Shown here: positions 47,010-59,029 of the stretch, piece by piece | Layout of the letters: each line of letters begins with the position of its first letter | Numbering within the stretch: position 1 is the stretch's first letter | Assembly: GCA_928212115.1 (NCBI GenBank) | Contig: CAKMRJ010003334.1 | Coordinates: forward strand, 98,998,545 to 99,062,544 | Length of the DNA: 64,000 nt | From: Lactuca virosa | Lineage: Eukaryota > Streptophyta > Magnoliopsida > Asterales > Asteraceae | Reading direction: 5' to 3' | Program-made: the position numbers and the translations under genes | Notes under the pieces: generated by a model | The model's input: the letters and a program-made list of their open reading frames with translations, nothing else | Databases searched by the model: none | Told to the model about the DNA's origin: nothing

Positions 47010-47998
47010 TGTAACATACACGTTCAGTTATCGTGTTATGTAATTTTAAAAGTGAATAATATTATGAAATATTATATAATTATGAGTATTGAGTTCTAAC
47101 GAATAGTTTTTACTAGAAATGAAGTAAAACTATGTTTAGAATCATCCAGAATGTTTTGGAAGTCTTATGAGATTCCGAACAAAAGGCAACTATTGAAATT
47201 TAACGAAAATATAAAATTTGAAATAAGTATAATTTTATTATTAAAAGTTGTAAAGAATCTCGTTAGAAGCATTTAGGCGAAAACCTCATCGAAATCCGAG
47301 TTATAACGAAGAAGTTATGACCAATCAAAGATCTGCGACAAAACCAGCACGACACCGAATGACGTAAAAAGTGAGTTTTTGATAAACTACTTTTTAGCCT
47401 TGGTGATCTAAATGAAAGTCGTAGTATTTCTTAAACCGAGAATTTTCATAAAAAGAACGTCCAAATCTGACTTCGTATGAGGAAGTTATGATTTTTCTAA
47501 GTTTCGGAATAGCAGTAGACAGCTAAAAACTCGAAATAAAGATCGAGCGATATTTAGCCGAAACAATCTAAATGAGAATCGAAGGTCTCATCAATGGTAG
47601 TGCAACGGTAAAAAGACAGACGAAAACGGACGTCGAATGAAGAAGTTATGAATTTTTAACGGATTTTCCTGTCCCGGTCTGTTAAAAATAATAATATTAA
47701 AAATAAATTCAAAATTAGCCGACGAAGTCTAAACGAAAGTTGTAGAGCATAATTTTACCTACGCATGCATATAAATAATGTCAAAAACGGAGCCCGTATG
47801 AGAAAGTTATGGATTTTTGAAGTTTTTGGCTAAAAAATCGAGAAAAGCCCGAAATCTGAGAAATTTCGCATGGTCCGGAATAGGCCACGTCACCCACTCC
47901 TCGCAGGCACCCCGTGTTCAGATCTGATGAGTCATCCGAGTAGCTGGCGACGTGTGTCGCACTCCCTCGCATCCAAAGCGTCGGTCCAACCGCGGAGC
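47010..47998 (+). repeat. Element H 3' LTR, truncated
   Basis: Matches the first 989 bp of the 5' LTR (42522 to about 43508) and breaks off at ..CGCGGAGC, where element G sequence resumes. Confidence 0.9.
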
Positions 47999-49196
47999 AC
48001 CACATATCTTGTCATCAAGCCAGATCCAAAGTTTCAGTTAAACCTCTTGTCAGCAAGAGGCAGAAGGTAGTTCCAAACCTGATGAAAACCTCAAAGTTTC
48101 AGTTAAACCTCTTGTCATCAAGCCAGATCCAAAGGACAAGGAAGGGTTATTCAGTAATGAACCCATTATTGACAATGACGAAGACGAAGAGCCTGATGGA
48201 GCTGAGCTTAAAAGGCGGAAGGTTCGTGAAGCAGAGTTGGATGAAAATGCTCGTATCGTCAAGGAGGCTGAGGAAAAGGAAAGAGCTGAAAAGGAAGCTC
48301 AGGCCACTCTTAAAAGCAAAATGCTATTATTTCCAAAGTGGACCCTGAAGCGCATGCAAAACCTAGTTGTGGATATGCCAAGTCAGTATTGGTTGGATCC
48401 TATTGCTTCCTTTGATGTCCAAAATACAAAGGATTCGCAGTTAGACCTTCCTATCACACCAAAGGCGTTCAGGTTTCGTGCCTTTATAAAGGTTGCTAAT
48501 GTACCTTTCTCAGACAGCACTGGGGATCAACTGTTGTTTGCCTTCTACTTGAAGCATATGAAGCCCCAGTTCGAGACTTGGAGTGCGAGCAAGATTGTAG
48601 CTGTGAAGGTTACTGGGCCAATTGAGACTGAAAGCTTCCCTAATGCGAAGTTTAAAGTTGCGAGAGGATCTGCATGTCAAGCCTGCAAATTCACTCTCAC
48701 AGATCTATCTTGCTTGAACCCCTATGACTGGATGGTGATATTCAATATTCTGTTGCGAGAAAAGGAGAAGTACGAACCTGTGTTTTCTCATCTTCAACTT
48801 TTGATCAGGTCTTACATTCAGGAAGTTGGACTGATGGATGTGGAAATTGCCACTGTTCTGAGGCAAAAACCAAGTGTTGTTCCAAAAGAAGCTCCGAAAT
48901 ACTTTTAGAAGCTCAAGCCAGGAAATATTTACAAGGAAGGATGGTTTGTGGTATACACGGCTAGAGATCGTCCAGGAGCAGATCGACGTAAGTTATTCTT
49001 TCATCTCGAAGACAAACACTTGTTTACTACTTCTTTTCTAGAGTTTATTTTGGAGCTAGTTGTGAAGTTTAAGGGCAACAACAAAGATGATGTGAACTGT
49101 TTCACCGATGTGATCACTTGGTACATTCATGTTCGCAAGCTGCTGTTGAGTTTCATTCCCAAAGTCTATGATGTGCAGAAGCGAATCACGAATTAA
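47999..49196 (+). pseudogene. Element G accessory gene, C-terminal part; function unknown
   Basis: The frame is open from 48042 to a single TAG at 48906-48908, then in the same frame to 49196. Before 48042 a repeated phrase (VKPLVIKPDPK-like, near 48010 and 48105) and a frameshift blur the join after element H. Contents are an acidic segment (NDEDEEPDGAELKRRK), a coiled coil (ENARIVKEAEEKERAEKEAQ) and a folded-looking domain of about 280 residues (LLFPKWTLKRMQNLVVDMP, FRFRAFIKVANVPFSD, ACKFTLTDLSCLNPYDW, KLFFHLEDKHLFTTSFLEF). I recognise no family. Together with 40244-42521 it implies an original protein of over 1000 residues, some of which the H event may have deleted. Confidence 0.7.
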
Positions 49197-49218
49197 AATG
49201 GCTATGGTTTCAATTGAC

Positions 49219-49232
49219 GCAAAGGGGGAGAT
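49219..49232 (+). other. Element G polypurine tract
   Basis: CAAAGGGGGAGAT immediately precedes the 3' LTR, 22 bases after the end of the accessory gene. Confidence 0.85.
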
Positions 49233-49530
49233 TGTTGAAGATATTAGTGTTGCGTCATTGGGCCTATGTTTTCTAGTCCATTTTGTATAAACGAGTTGGG
49301 CCTGTCCACTCGTATTCAATGCTAGGGTTATATTATATAAGGTGCATGCATGCTACGTATTTAAGTTAAGTCTGATATTATATTTTGTAACCCTAATTTA
49401 TGCCTCTACAGAAGCAATTCTTCATCGAGTTCTTCTGAGGCGTGGCGATTAATCATTCAGCACCAGTTTGATCATATTGTGTTCTTTACCTGTTTTAATC
49501 TATTCGATCAATAAGGATTTATTCTTAACA
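49233..49530 (+). repeat. Element G 3' LTR
   Basis: 298 bp, six substitutions relative to the 5' LTR. Followed by agata, the right target copy, and then element F integrase. Confidence 0.95.
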
Positions 49531-52169
49531 AGATACGTATCCCAACTCCCTCCAAAATCCAACACGCATGCCCGCAGCATATCCTCCAGTGTCTGGATCG
49601 TTCTCTCACTCTGACCGTCGGTCTGGGGGTGGTACGTCGTGCTAAAATGTAGCTGAGTGCCCAACTCCTCGTGGAATTTCTTCCAGAACCTAGATGTGAA
49701 CCGAACATCACGATCAGAGACTACTGACACAGGAACCCCATGCCTAGCCACTACCTCACACACATAAATATCCACCAGCTTCTCATCGGATACACTTTCT
49801 GATATCGGAATGAAATGAGCACTCTTCGTCAGTCTATCCACAATCACCTATATGAAATCAACACCCCTCGACGTCCTTGGCAACTTCGTAATGAAGTCCA
49901 TCATGATCTCCTCCCACTTCCACATGGGAATGGGTAGCGGCTGGACCTTACCATGAGGCCGCTGATGCTCGGCCTTGACCTTCATGCAGGTCAAGCACCG
50001 CTCTACAAACCACGCAATTTCCCGCTTCATGCATGGCCACCAATAACTCAGCCTCAAGTCCATATACATTTTTGTAGCTCCGGGATGTATAGAGAACCTG
50101 GACTTATGCGCTTCCTCCAATATCTTTTGTCTCACTCCCCCAGCCGTCGGTACCCACACCCGACCACATTGCGTCAATAGGCCTCGATTATCCTTAACAA
50201 ACAAGGGCTACTGCCTTCAGATCCTTTCTACCTTCCAATTCTCTTTCTTTACCCCCTCAACTTGAGCCTTTTTGATCATCTCCAACAATGGAGAGATCAC
50301 TGTCATCCTCAAACACACATTCCCAATCGGGGAACCTGTCGTCTTACGGCTCAAAGCGTCGGCCACTACGTTGGCCTTCCCTGGGTGGTATAGAATCTTG
50401 CAATCATAGTCCTTTAGCACGTCCAACCACCTTCTCTGTCGCATGTTGAGGTTCTATTGGTCCATCAAATACTTCAGACTCTTGTGGTCGGTGTAGATGG
50501 TGCACCGCACTCCATACAAGTAATGCTTCCAAATCTTGATGGCAAACACCACTGCCCCCAGTTCCAGATCGTGAGTAGGGTAATTTGCCTCATGAGGCTT
50601 CAGTTGCCGCGAGGCATATGCTATCACGTTCCCTCTTTGCATCAGTACCGCACCTAACCCTGAAATTGATGTGTCACAGTATACTATCAGATCATTTAAT
50701 CCCTCTGGTAAAACAAGGATCGGAGCCTCGCACAATTTCCGCCTCAAGGTCTCGAAGGCCAACTGCTGATCCGTACCCCACCGAAACGTCACATTCTTCT
50801 TGGTTAGTCATGTCAATGGCACAGCAATCTTGGAGAAGTCCTGAATAAATCTCCGATAATAACCCGCTAAACCCAAGAAGCTACGAATCTCTGATGCATT
50901 CATCGGTACTCCCCACCTCATCACAGCCTCAACCTTGGCTGGATCTACCGAAATACCCTCCTAATTGATGATATGCCCCAAGAATTGTACCTCTCGCAGC
51001 CAGAAATCACACTTGGAGAACTTGGCATACAACTTTTCCGCCCTTAGGGTCTCCAGCACCTCCCTCAAGTGTTGTTCGTGCTGCTCTCTGGTCTTAGAAT
51101 AGACCAAGATATCATCAATGAAAACGATCACCGACCGATCCAGCATCGGTCTACACACCCTATTCATAAGGTCCATGAACGCTGTTGGGGCATTGGTGAG
51201 CCCAAAGGGCATCACTACAAACTCATAATGCCCATACTGAGTCCTGAAAGCCGTCTTTGGTATATCCTCATCCTGAATCCTCATCTGATGGTATCCCGAC
51301 CGAAGATCAATCTTGGAAAACCAAGACGCACCCTACAGCTGATCGAACAAATCATCGATCCTTGGCAACGGATAACGGTTCTTCACCGTTAGTTTGTTTA
51401 GCTCTCTATAATGGATACATATCCTGTGGGATCCATCCTTCTTCTTCACGAAAAGGATTGGTGCTCCCCACGGGGAACTACTCAGACGAATGAACCCTCG
51501 GTCTAACAGCTTCTGAAGATGTGTAGATAACTCTTGCATCTCAGGTGGTGCCAACCGATATGGTGCCTTTGCTATCGGAGCGGCACCTGGCACCAAATCT
51601 ATGCGAAATTCCACCTGCCTCTCCGGAGGCACCCCTGGTAACTCCTCGGGGAAAATGTCCTGAAAGTCCTGAACAACGGGCACACTGCCTACATCCTTCG
51701 TGATCTCTACCCTTGTATCCGAGATATATGTCAGAAATCACGTACAACCCTGTTGCAGGAACCTCCTAGCCCTTGCAGCCGAACAGAGGGTCGGTCCCTA
51801 CGATGCCCTAACTCCATGTATCACCAGTTCTCCCCCACTTGGGGTTCGAACCCTCACCAACTGATGCTCGCAGTCAATCATGGCCCCGTTGGCCCCCAAC
51901 CAATCCATTCCGATAATCACCTTCAGCCCTCGCAACGGTATCGAGACTAGGTCGACTTGAAATCTCTCACCATGTACATTTAGGACACAGTCCCGATATA
52001 CCCTCGTAGCACTAACGGTGCGATCATCCGCAATCTCCACCTCGAGCGGGGAATCCAAAAGTTCCCGGCACTTCCCGGAACTTCTTGCTAAGCGCAAGAG
52101 ATACGAACGATCGGGTTGCACCCAAATCAAACAATACATGAGCAGACATACCATTGACCAAAAAGGTCC
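49531..52169 (-). pseudogene. Element F pol: protease, RT, RNase H, integrase (N-terminal and core)
   Basis: Read from 52169 down, after the intron. The protease motif is LFDLGATRSFVS, with the active-site Ser of DSG replaced by Leu. A one-base insertion in a T run near 52065 (TTTT where D has TTT) shifts the frame. RT from about 51560 includes an intact FIDDILVYS near 51110. RNase H is at 50792-50217 (YCDTSISGLGAVL, TDHKSLKYLMDQ). The integrase zinc-binding part and core lie at 50204-49536 (HPGATKMYMDLRLSYWWPCM, CLTCMKVKAEHQRPHG, MDFITKLP, SDRDVRFTSRFWKKF, HPQTDGQSERTIQ). Several TAG codons interrupt it (for example near 51335, 50945, 50455, 49848). Element G cuts it after ..GGSWDTYL; the rest is at 31217-30519. 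Confidence 0.92.
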
Positions 52170-52234
52170 CTATACAAGCATATAATACACATAAGCAAAA
52201 CAGATACATAGAGCAGGGAAGAATAATCACGTAC
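52170..52234 (-). other. Predicted 65-nt GT-AG intron between gag and protease of element F
   Basis: On the minus strand donor G/GTACGT, acceptor TGTATAG/G. Same phase and residues as in B and D. If retained, the gag frame ends in a TGA five bases into the intron (52229-52227). Confidence 0.85.
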
Positions 52235-53444
52235 CAGCCACAACGTCTGGCGTTGCGCGTGCCTCTTCGGTAGTCAACTGAAATGCACGGCTCTTCACTG
52301 CTGGAGCTTCCGCCTTAGCAGGGCGTCCATCGGTAATACTCATCGTGGTGGGCGCAGGCGCCGCCACCGCTCCTCCTCCTCCCTGCAACTTCGGACAGTT
52401 GACCCGCTTATGGCCAGTCTGGTTGCAGTGAAAACAGATTAAGCGCTTCACGGGGCAGTCCCTGTTCATATGGCCCTGCTGGCCACATGCATAACATCCC
52501 GAGCCCGCGATACGGCAAGCTCCACTGTGTACACGGTTACACTTGGCACATTGGCCCCCACCCTGCTGACCCTTGCTGGAAGTGTCTGACGTCTTAGGCT
52601 TCTTAGCTTGTCCTACTGCTGCCTGAGCCTGCTCAGGCTTCCGCTTCATGCGGAATTCCAACTACATTTCCCATTCCCGAACCTTCTCCACCATTTCATT
52701 TAGGTTCTTACACCCCGTAAAGCTCAAAAACTCCCGAATATCGTCCCTCAGCATGGAATGATATCGGGTCCGCTTTATTTCCTCATCAGTAGCGTATTGC
52801 GGAATCAACAAAGCTCGTTCCCGAAACTTGGCGGTGATTTCCGCCACAGTCTCGGTGGTCTGCTGCAAATCATGAAAGTATCGCACTAAAAGTTGCACCT
52901 CAATGGGTGGTGCAAACTCCAGATCAAATCTCCAAACAAACTCAGCCCACGTCATCTCAGCCACCCCGGCTGGTCCCACCTGTCTGGTAACCTCGCCCCA
53001 CTAATCTCGGGCTCTGTCTCTCAGCATGCAATAAGCAAACCCAATCTTTGCCACATCCGGGCAAGAACTCATGCGTTGGGCGTTTTCGATATCCGCCACC
53101 CAGCGTCGACTGACAATGGGGTCCCTGACCCCGAAAAACTCAGGCGCCCCACATGCCTTGAACTCCCGAAACGAGGGAGTTCGGGCCCCCAACTGGCCCG
53201 CAGCAATCTCAGTCCTGAATGATCTGAGTCTCTCTTCCATGATCTCCATTATGCCCTCCTTGACCGTCCCAAAATTGATTGGGGTAGCGTCAAGGATGCC
53301 CCTGGTAACCTCGGCTGCAATAAGCTCGCGCAGCCTCTCATCTATGCCATCTGTGGTGTCACTCGATCCATTCCCGGATCCAAATCCTGATCCTGATCCT
53401 CCCGCCCCGAAACGTGTCACTACCATGCTGAACTGGAATCTCAT
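52235..53444 (-). pseudogene. Element F gag, exon 1, two in-frame stops
   Basis: ATG 53444 (MRFQFSMVVTR; second ATG 53426) opens a 403-codon frame ending in a codon split by the intron. It has the same architecture as D: Gly/Ser-rich N-terminus, Gag core (RRWVADIENAQR, RDRARD, TWAEFVWRFDLEFAPPIEV, TETVAEITAKFRERALLIPQYA), basic linker, and knuckles CAKCNRVHSGAC, CYACGQQGHMNRDC and CFHCNQTGHKRVNC. The only defects are TAG at 53003-53001 (first Trp of the conserved DWW) and TAG at 52664-52662. It is the best-preserved Gag of the three related elements. Confidence 0.92.
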
Positions 53445-54095
53445 AAGTCATAACTATCAGGATTTCCATAAAACGGATCTCTCCACACCGGTCCTCCTTG
53501 AAGTTGTCAGATCTAACATTGGTTCGGGCAGGTCCTGTGCTTTCAGTAGTACGGGCCCAATACTACCTTCCACACCTACCCGTACCTTTCCCCAAGGCTC
53601 GACCTGATAACTCCAATTTGTCCCAAATAAACCGTATTCTACCAACCACCGCATAAATCAAATCCTAGATTGTTCTAAGATTTTCTCTACCCACATCAAA
53701 CAGACCAATCATAACAGGTTGCCTTTATGCATGCAAATTATACATAGAAGAGGATCAAACAGACTTTCGAATAAAAGATTCTACCCTAGGACCACAACCA
53801 GACAAGGAATAGGAAATAAGGCCAAATCGTTCATTCTAAGGCTATAAGCTCCTAACCGTATATAATTTCAAAAAGCATACACATAGCAAATTCCATACGA
53901 TCATCCAAGTTCGAATATCAAATTAACATGACTAGCATATTGGGCATATACTTACTTGGCTCGGCTGATCACGCGCGTTGCACTCTCATATTTTCCTTCT
54001 TTCAAAAGCTTTTTATATTATTTTTGAAAACAAATTTACCCTTTCCTTAGTTTGAGTCCTGACACACCCGAGGGTATGCCTGAATCCCTCAAATC
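53445..54095 (-). other. Element F leader
   Basis: Non-coding leader between primer site and gag, collinear with the D leader and carrying the hairpin at 53546-53566. Confidence 0.75.
53546..53566 (-). promoter_or_regulatory. Leader hairpin with palindromic GGGCCC loop (element F)
   Basis: Identical stem and loop to D, 102 bases before the first gag ATG. Confidence 0.65.
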
Positions 54096-54111
54096 AAGGC
54101 TCTGATACCAA
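54096..54111 (-). other. Element F primer-binding site
   Basis: On the minus strand TTGGTATCAGAGCCTTG, just inside the 5' LTR. Confidence 0.88.
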
Positions 54112-54113
54112 CT

Positions 54114-55859
54114 TGTAACGACCCAAATTTTACAAAGAAATTTTTCATTTTTAATTAGTCAACCATTTTCATAAAACATAAGATTCCAATAATCGTTTTC
54201 AAACCATCAACATCACAACATTATTATTTTCAAAACATCATAGTATCCCCCAAACCAGATCGGAAAAGAGAGATAGAGTGCACGCCGCATCATCACGCCT
54301 TTCCTTTACCCTTGGACTCTGATGTACCTGAAACAAATCCACAAACGGTAAGCTGAAAGCTTAGTGAGTCCCCCAGAGCATACCCCACACAAACCACATA
54401 TCATATTAGCTATAAAGATACCTCTACCACATACCACATGTCAATTAGCCATGAAGCTATCTTTACCGTTAGCCACAAAGGCTATCTCTAACTTCAGCCA
54501 TAAAGGCTGTCTCTACCATTGGCCATAAGGCCGTCTCTACCATTATCCATATGGTTATCTCTACCGTTAGCCACAAAGGATATCTCTACCACATATCATG
54601 CACAAATACATATCACACCTCTACATACAAGTAAACCAACTATCGCAAAATGGGTCGGCCTTGGTGCCTTAGACCCATTGGTATGGTGAGAAGACTCACT
54701 TCTCAAAGGCTGAACTGGAAAACTGGATTCAGGTATGCATGTGCTGCTCTTCCCAAACTGGTTATAATCAATGAGTAAATATCTCAACATAATCCCATAA
54801 ATACCCCCAGGGTCAACCCTGGTCAAAGTAAAAGTCTATAGTCAATGTCAACAGTTCATGTTGACCTTGACTCGTTGAGTACAATCATTCACTCGTCGGC
54901 TTCCCTGCTTAACTTGTCGACTCGCCGAGTCACCCGAGGGACTCGTCGAGTTCCTTGGTGTTTACGGCCGTAAACCACCAACCGTACACCCCTGACCGTA
55001 AACCCTTGGCCGAACACCCTTGGCCGTACACTCTTGGCCGTACACCCTTGGCCGTACACTCTTCGCCGAACACCCTTGGCCATAACGAGAAAACCCTCTC
55101 GACTCGCCGAGTCACTTGCACGACTCATCAAGTCCCCCAAAGTTCATCATGATTACGGTCCTTTCCAGTGGTACTTAAGGTCCCAAACTTTAGATCCATC
55201 GTCTCCTATTGCAGATATCACGTAAAGTTGCAAACTTTATGTGCATGCATAGCCTCACATGGCCATAACACCCAAAACTAACCTTCAAACAAGGTTCTTA
55301 TGCATGGAAAGGGAATCAGCTCAATAAAAGATGCAACTTTATGATATTTTGGGGCCTAAGAAGGTCCAGATCTGGAACCATATCCTTGTGGTAGGTCCAG
55401 ATCTAAGCTTGCTTCCATTTCCTCAAAGTTGGCCACAACTTTCAATTAGAATTTATGCTTAAGGTAACAGATTCATACCTCAAATCAATGCCCAAGACGA
55501 ACTAGATGCTAGATCTAGTGTGTTCCCCTTGATACTCCTTCTTCAAGCTTGAAATCCTCCCCAAAATCTCAAGGATAAGCTCCCAATTGATCTTACTTCA
55601 CTCACAAGAGGGTGTGCGGCCGTAAACGTTCTTCTAAGGTGCTAAGGGAGGCTACTGGGGCGGATAATGACGTTTATATAGGGGGAAAACCCAAAATTTA
55701 GGGTTTTATTTAAACAGCTTGGACTCGCCGAATTGGACGTCGACTCGCCGAGTCGGTCCCGTTTCGCATTTCATGATCTCACGACCCTACTCGACGAGTT
55801 GACCTCCCAACTCGCTGAGTCCATGCATAAATCCTTTCCAACTTAAACCAGGTGTTACA
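54114..55859 (-). repeat. Element F 5' LTR
   Basis: 1746 bp, 27 bp longer than the 3' LTR because of extra units of the TTGGCCGTACACCC-type minisatellite (54985-55083). Confidence 0.93.
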
Positions 55860-58159
55860 GATTGCTAGGGTTTGAGGTTCCTTCACCACTCGACTCTTGA
55901 ATTTCTTCAAGGTCAATTTGCCTCCCATTGTTTCCTTGGCTTATGAATTCTCTCTCGCGAAAGACTCCTATCCTTGCTACAAAGACCACATTATCACTGG
56001 GTCTGTAGAAGAGGTAACCAAAGGATTTATGTGGGTAGCCCGATGAAAATACACCTCTCACTTCGAGGTTCGAGCTTATCGTGAGTCTCGCGCCTCACGA
56101 AAGCCCCGCAACCCCAAATCTTGATGTGATCCAGATTGGGAACTTTTCCAGTCCACATCTTGTGAGGTGTTTTGGCAACCTTCTTTGTAGGGACTAGATT
56201 AAGGATATAGGCGGCAGTCTCTAAGGCATACCCCCAAAATGAGATTGGTAGCGAAGCTCGACTCATCATGGAACGAACCATATCCAACAAGGTTCGATTG
56301 CGCCTCTCAGCCACACCATTCAACTGCGGTGTCCTGGGAGGTGTCATTTGTGAGACAATCCCACATTCCTTAAGATAGTCAAGGAACTCTATACTAAGAT
56401 ACTCACCACCTTGATCGGATCGAAGCATCTTAATGTTCCTGCCCAACTGATTCTCCACTTCCTGTTTAAACTCCTTGAACTTTTCAAAGGTTGGTGACTT
56501 ATGCTTGATTAAGTATACATATCCATATCTACTATAATCATCAGTAAAAGTCACATAGAAGCGGTTAGCATCTCTTGTGGCGGTTCTGAATGGTCCACAC
56601 ACATCAGTATGTATGAGGTGCAACAAACCCTCACCCCTAGCACAAGTACCAGTGAAGGGTGACTTTGTCATTTTCCCAAGCAAACAAGATTCACAACTAT
56701 CACCTGACTTTAGGTCAAATGACTCCAAGACTCCATCCTTTTGGAGTTGGCCTATGCGTTTCTTGCTTACATGTCCAAGACGACAATGCCATAATGATGC
56801 TTTATCTAAGCTAGTGGAAGAATCGATACACAATACATTATTTCCTAGGTTATCAACAACCGACACAGTTTCATACACACCATCACAAGGTAATTCTTTA
56901 AAATAAAGAACATTATTATAGAAAGCATTAATACCACCACATTCATTATCAAACGAAAAGGTAAAACCTTGTTTGTACAAACCATGAAAGGAAATAATAT
57001 TTCTCGCCATTTCAGACGAATAACAGCATTTATTCAAATCTAATGTTAACCCACTACTTAGCAACAAAGAATAAACTCCAATCTTGGTGACAGGTGTAAC
57101 TTTCCTATTCCCCATGATCAAGTTTATCTTCCCATGCTCCACATTCTCACTTCTTCTTAGTCCCTGCAAATCAGAGCATATGTGAATACCATAACCTGTA
57201 TCAAGGACCCAAGAATTAGAATAGGGTGAGTTATTATACAATATAGTGTATATACCTGCATGGTTGGGTTTTACTTTCCCATCCTTAACATCTTGCAAGT
57301 ACTTTGGGCAGTTTTGCTTCCAGTGAGACTTTTCATGGCAATAGAAGCATTCAGCCTCATTAGGGTTGGCAGAAGGAGTGACAGAACCTTTATTGGTTCC
57401 ACTTGAAGAGGAGCCATCAAGGGACTTTCCCTTGGTACCCTTCGAAGGGCTCTTCCTCTTCTTCCCTTTACCTTTCCCGATAGCCAGAACAGGGGCGTTG
57501 GTAGGAGTAGAAGTAGTAACAACCGATTTACCTTTAAGACTACTTTCGGCGGTCTTCAGAAGTCCTTGAAGTTTGTTGAGTGTAAATTCCTCCTTGTTCA
57601 TGTGGTATGTCATTCGGAATTGATCATAACACGAAGGTAAGGAGTGCAAAATGATGTCAATTGCCAACTTCTCGGGGAAGTTCACATTCAATTTCAGCAA
57701 ACGGGCCACATACCTTTGCATTTTCTGCATGTGGCCCGTGATGGGTTCACCATCCTTCATCCGGGTTGTTATCATGGAGGAGATGATTTCATACCACTCT
57801 TGAAGAGCACTCTGATGGTAGCGGTCCATCAAGTCCTGGTGCATCTCAAAAGGGTAATAGTCCTCATAGGACTTTTGGAGCTCAGCTGTCATTGTGGCCA
57901 ACATGATACATGCCATTTTGGTGGCATCTCTCTCATGTGCCTGGTATTCAGCGATCTCCTCAGGAGTAGCAGACGACTCATCAAGTTCCTTAAGCTCCTT
58001 GTCGAGGACATATTCTTTGTCCTCATACCGAGTGACCATCCTGATGTTCCTGATCCAATCCATAAAGTTGGATCCATCAAAGATGACTCTCCCACAAAGG
58101 TTCATGAGAGAGAAGGAGCCGATAGGGTTTGAGCCAGAAGCAGCATTGTTGGAAGACAT
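55860..58159 (-). pseudogene. Element E gag-protease-integrase (polyprotein part 1)
   Basis: ATG 58159 opens a 710-residue frame. Residues 1-210 are a copia Gag (VIFDGSNFMDWIRNIRMV, LMDRYHQSALQEWYEIISSM, EKLAIDIILHSLPSCYDQF). A basic stretch (KGKGKKRKSPSKG) precedes the CCHC knuckle CFYCHEKSHWKQNC at 271-284. The protease is WVLDTGYGIHICSD (317-330). The GAG-pre-integrase is SLWHCRLGHVSKKRI. The integrase core has HTDVCGPF, RSDQGGEYLS and PRTPQLNGVAERRN. A one-base insertion near 56040 (GGGCTACC) shifts the frame after RCIFIG; the shifted frame continues SFGYLFYRPSDNVVF to the F insertion at 55860. The start is the first ATG and is collinear with related copia Gags. Confidence 0.92.
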
Positions 58160-58951
58160 CTGAAAAGAAGAAAGACAAGTTTAGATTAGATATAAAGATA
58201 GTCCTTAATAAGACACCCAAATGTAATATTAAGGCTAGGACCCAACACAATATTTTATAACTTAGAAGAGGGATGCCATAATCCAAGCTATAAAATATTT
58301 GTAGGTAGGTGAATGACGATTCACCAATTTCCACCATGAAAAACGAAATAAATTATTAGGTTTTAATTGGTTTTGAAACTCCTAGATTCTTTGAGATTCA
58401 TTGAACTTTTCAATGGCATGTTTCAATCTCGAGTGTGCCCTTCAAGTTTTGTGACTGGGATACCGAGGATCACAAAACAAGGTGTGAAGTAACCATGCAA
58501 ATTACTTGGTACTCTTAATGTTTATCACTCAATCGATGTGCCGGTTAACCACATGCGCTCCACTGACCTATGATAAACCTTAGGCCACCCTTTGCCTACC
58601 TTGTTAAGTCCAGGTTAGTGTTCCGGTTAACCACACACGCTCCGCTAATGACTTAAGCAAAGTGCAAAGTGTAATTTCATGGGTTAGCACCTTATTCACA
58701 TTTTCCTAAAGTAACTAAGATTGGGAATTTATAAAAACATTTAGTTACTTTACACTCATCATACTTTTAATGAGGATTAAAGTCATTGTCCTACCCGTTC
58801 GGCTAACGACCCTCCACCAGTCAAGGAAGCGGTGGGTGAGAGTGGACACCCATTAAGTTGCCATTTTATAGGCAACAACCTTATACCCCCCCCCCCCCTT
58901 ATAGACCGGCTTCGTGAATGAAGCCTACTAACGGTAAAACGACTTGTTCTT

Positions 58952-59029
<78 letters not shown>

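Larger units (their letters stand above)
42522..47998 (+). mobile_element. Ty3/Gypsy element H, plus strand, internally deleted, with truncated 3' LTR
   Basis: 5' LTR 42522-44753, primer site, gag and protease, then a large deletion/rearrangement, a short integrase remnant, polypurine tract and 989 bp of a 3' LTR that stops at 47998 where 5' LTR homology ends. The missing right end explains the lack of a target duplication (left flank ctagt, 42517-42521). The shared LTR part has about 36 mismatches by hand count. Confidence 0.9.
31218..49530 (+). mobile_element. Ty1/Copia SIRE/Maximus-like element G with a large downstream second gene
   Basis: Two 298-bp LTRs (31218-31515 and 49233-49530) differ at 6 positions. 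The target duplication agata (31213-31217, 49531-49535) is perfect. The order is LTR, primer site, very long gag, protease-integrase-RT-RNase H, a 1.7-kb spacer with promoter-like motifs, a large accessory ORF, polypurine tract, LTR. Element H interrupts the accessory ORF. The lineage is inferred from polyprotein style (WYIDSGCSRYVTG; KTKHIALRYHFIKDHVEDG) and the post-pol gene; the LTRs are short for SIRE elements. Confidence 0.9.
28783..55859 (-). mobile_element. Ty3/Gypsy chromovirus-like element F, minus strand, inserted between integrase and RT of E
   Basis: Target duplication gattg at 28778-28782 and 55860-55864, perfect. LTRs are 28783-30501 and 54114-55859; by hand count they differ at roughly 65 of 1715 aligned bases plus a 27-bp length difference from a minisatellite. 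Element G interrupts the integrase. The insertion split E between codons for S-N and Q-P-E-E-E. Confidence 0.94.
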
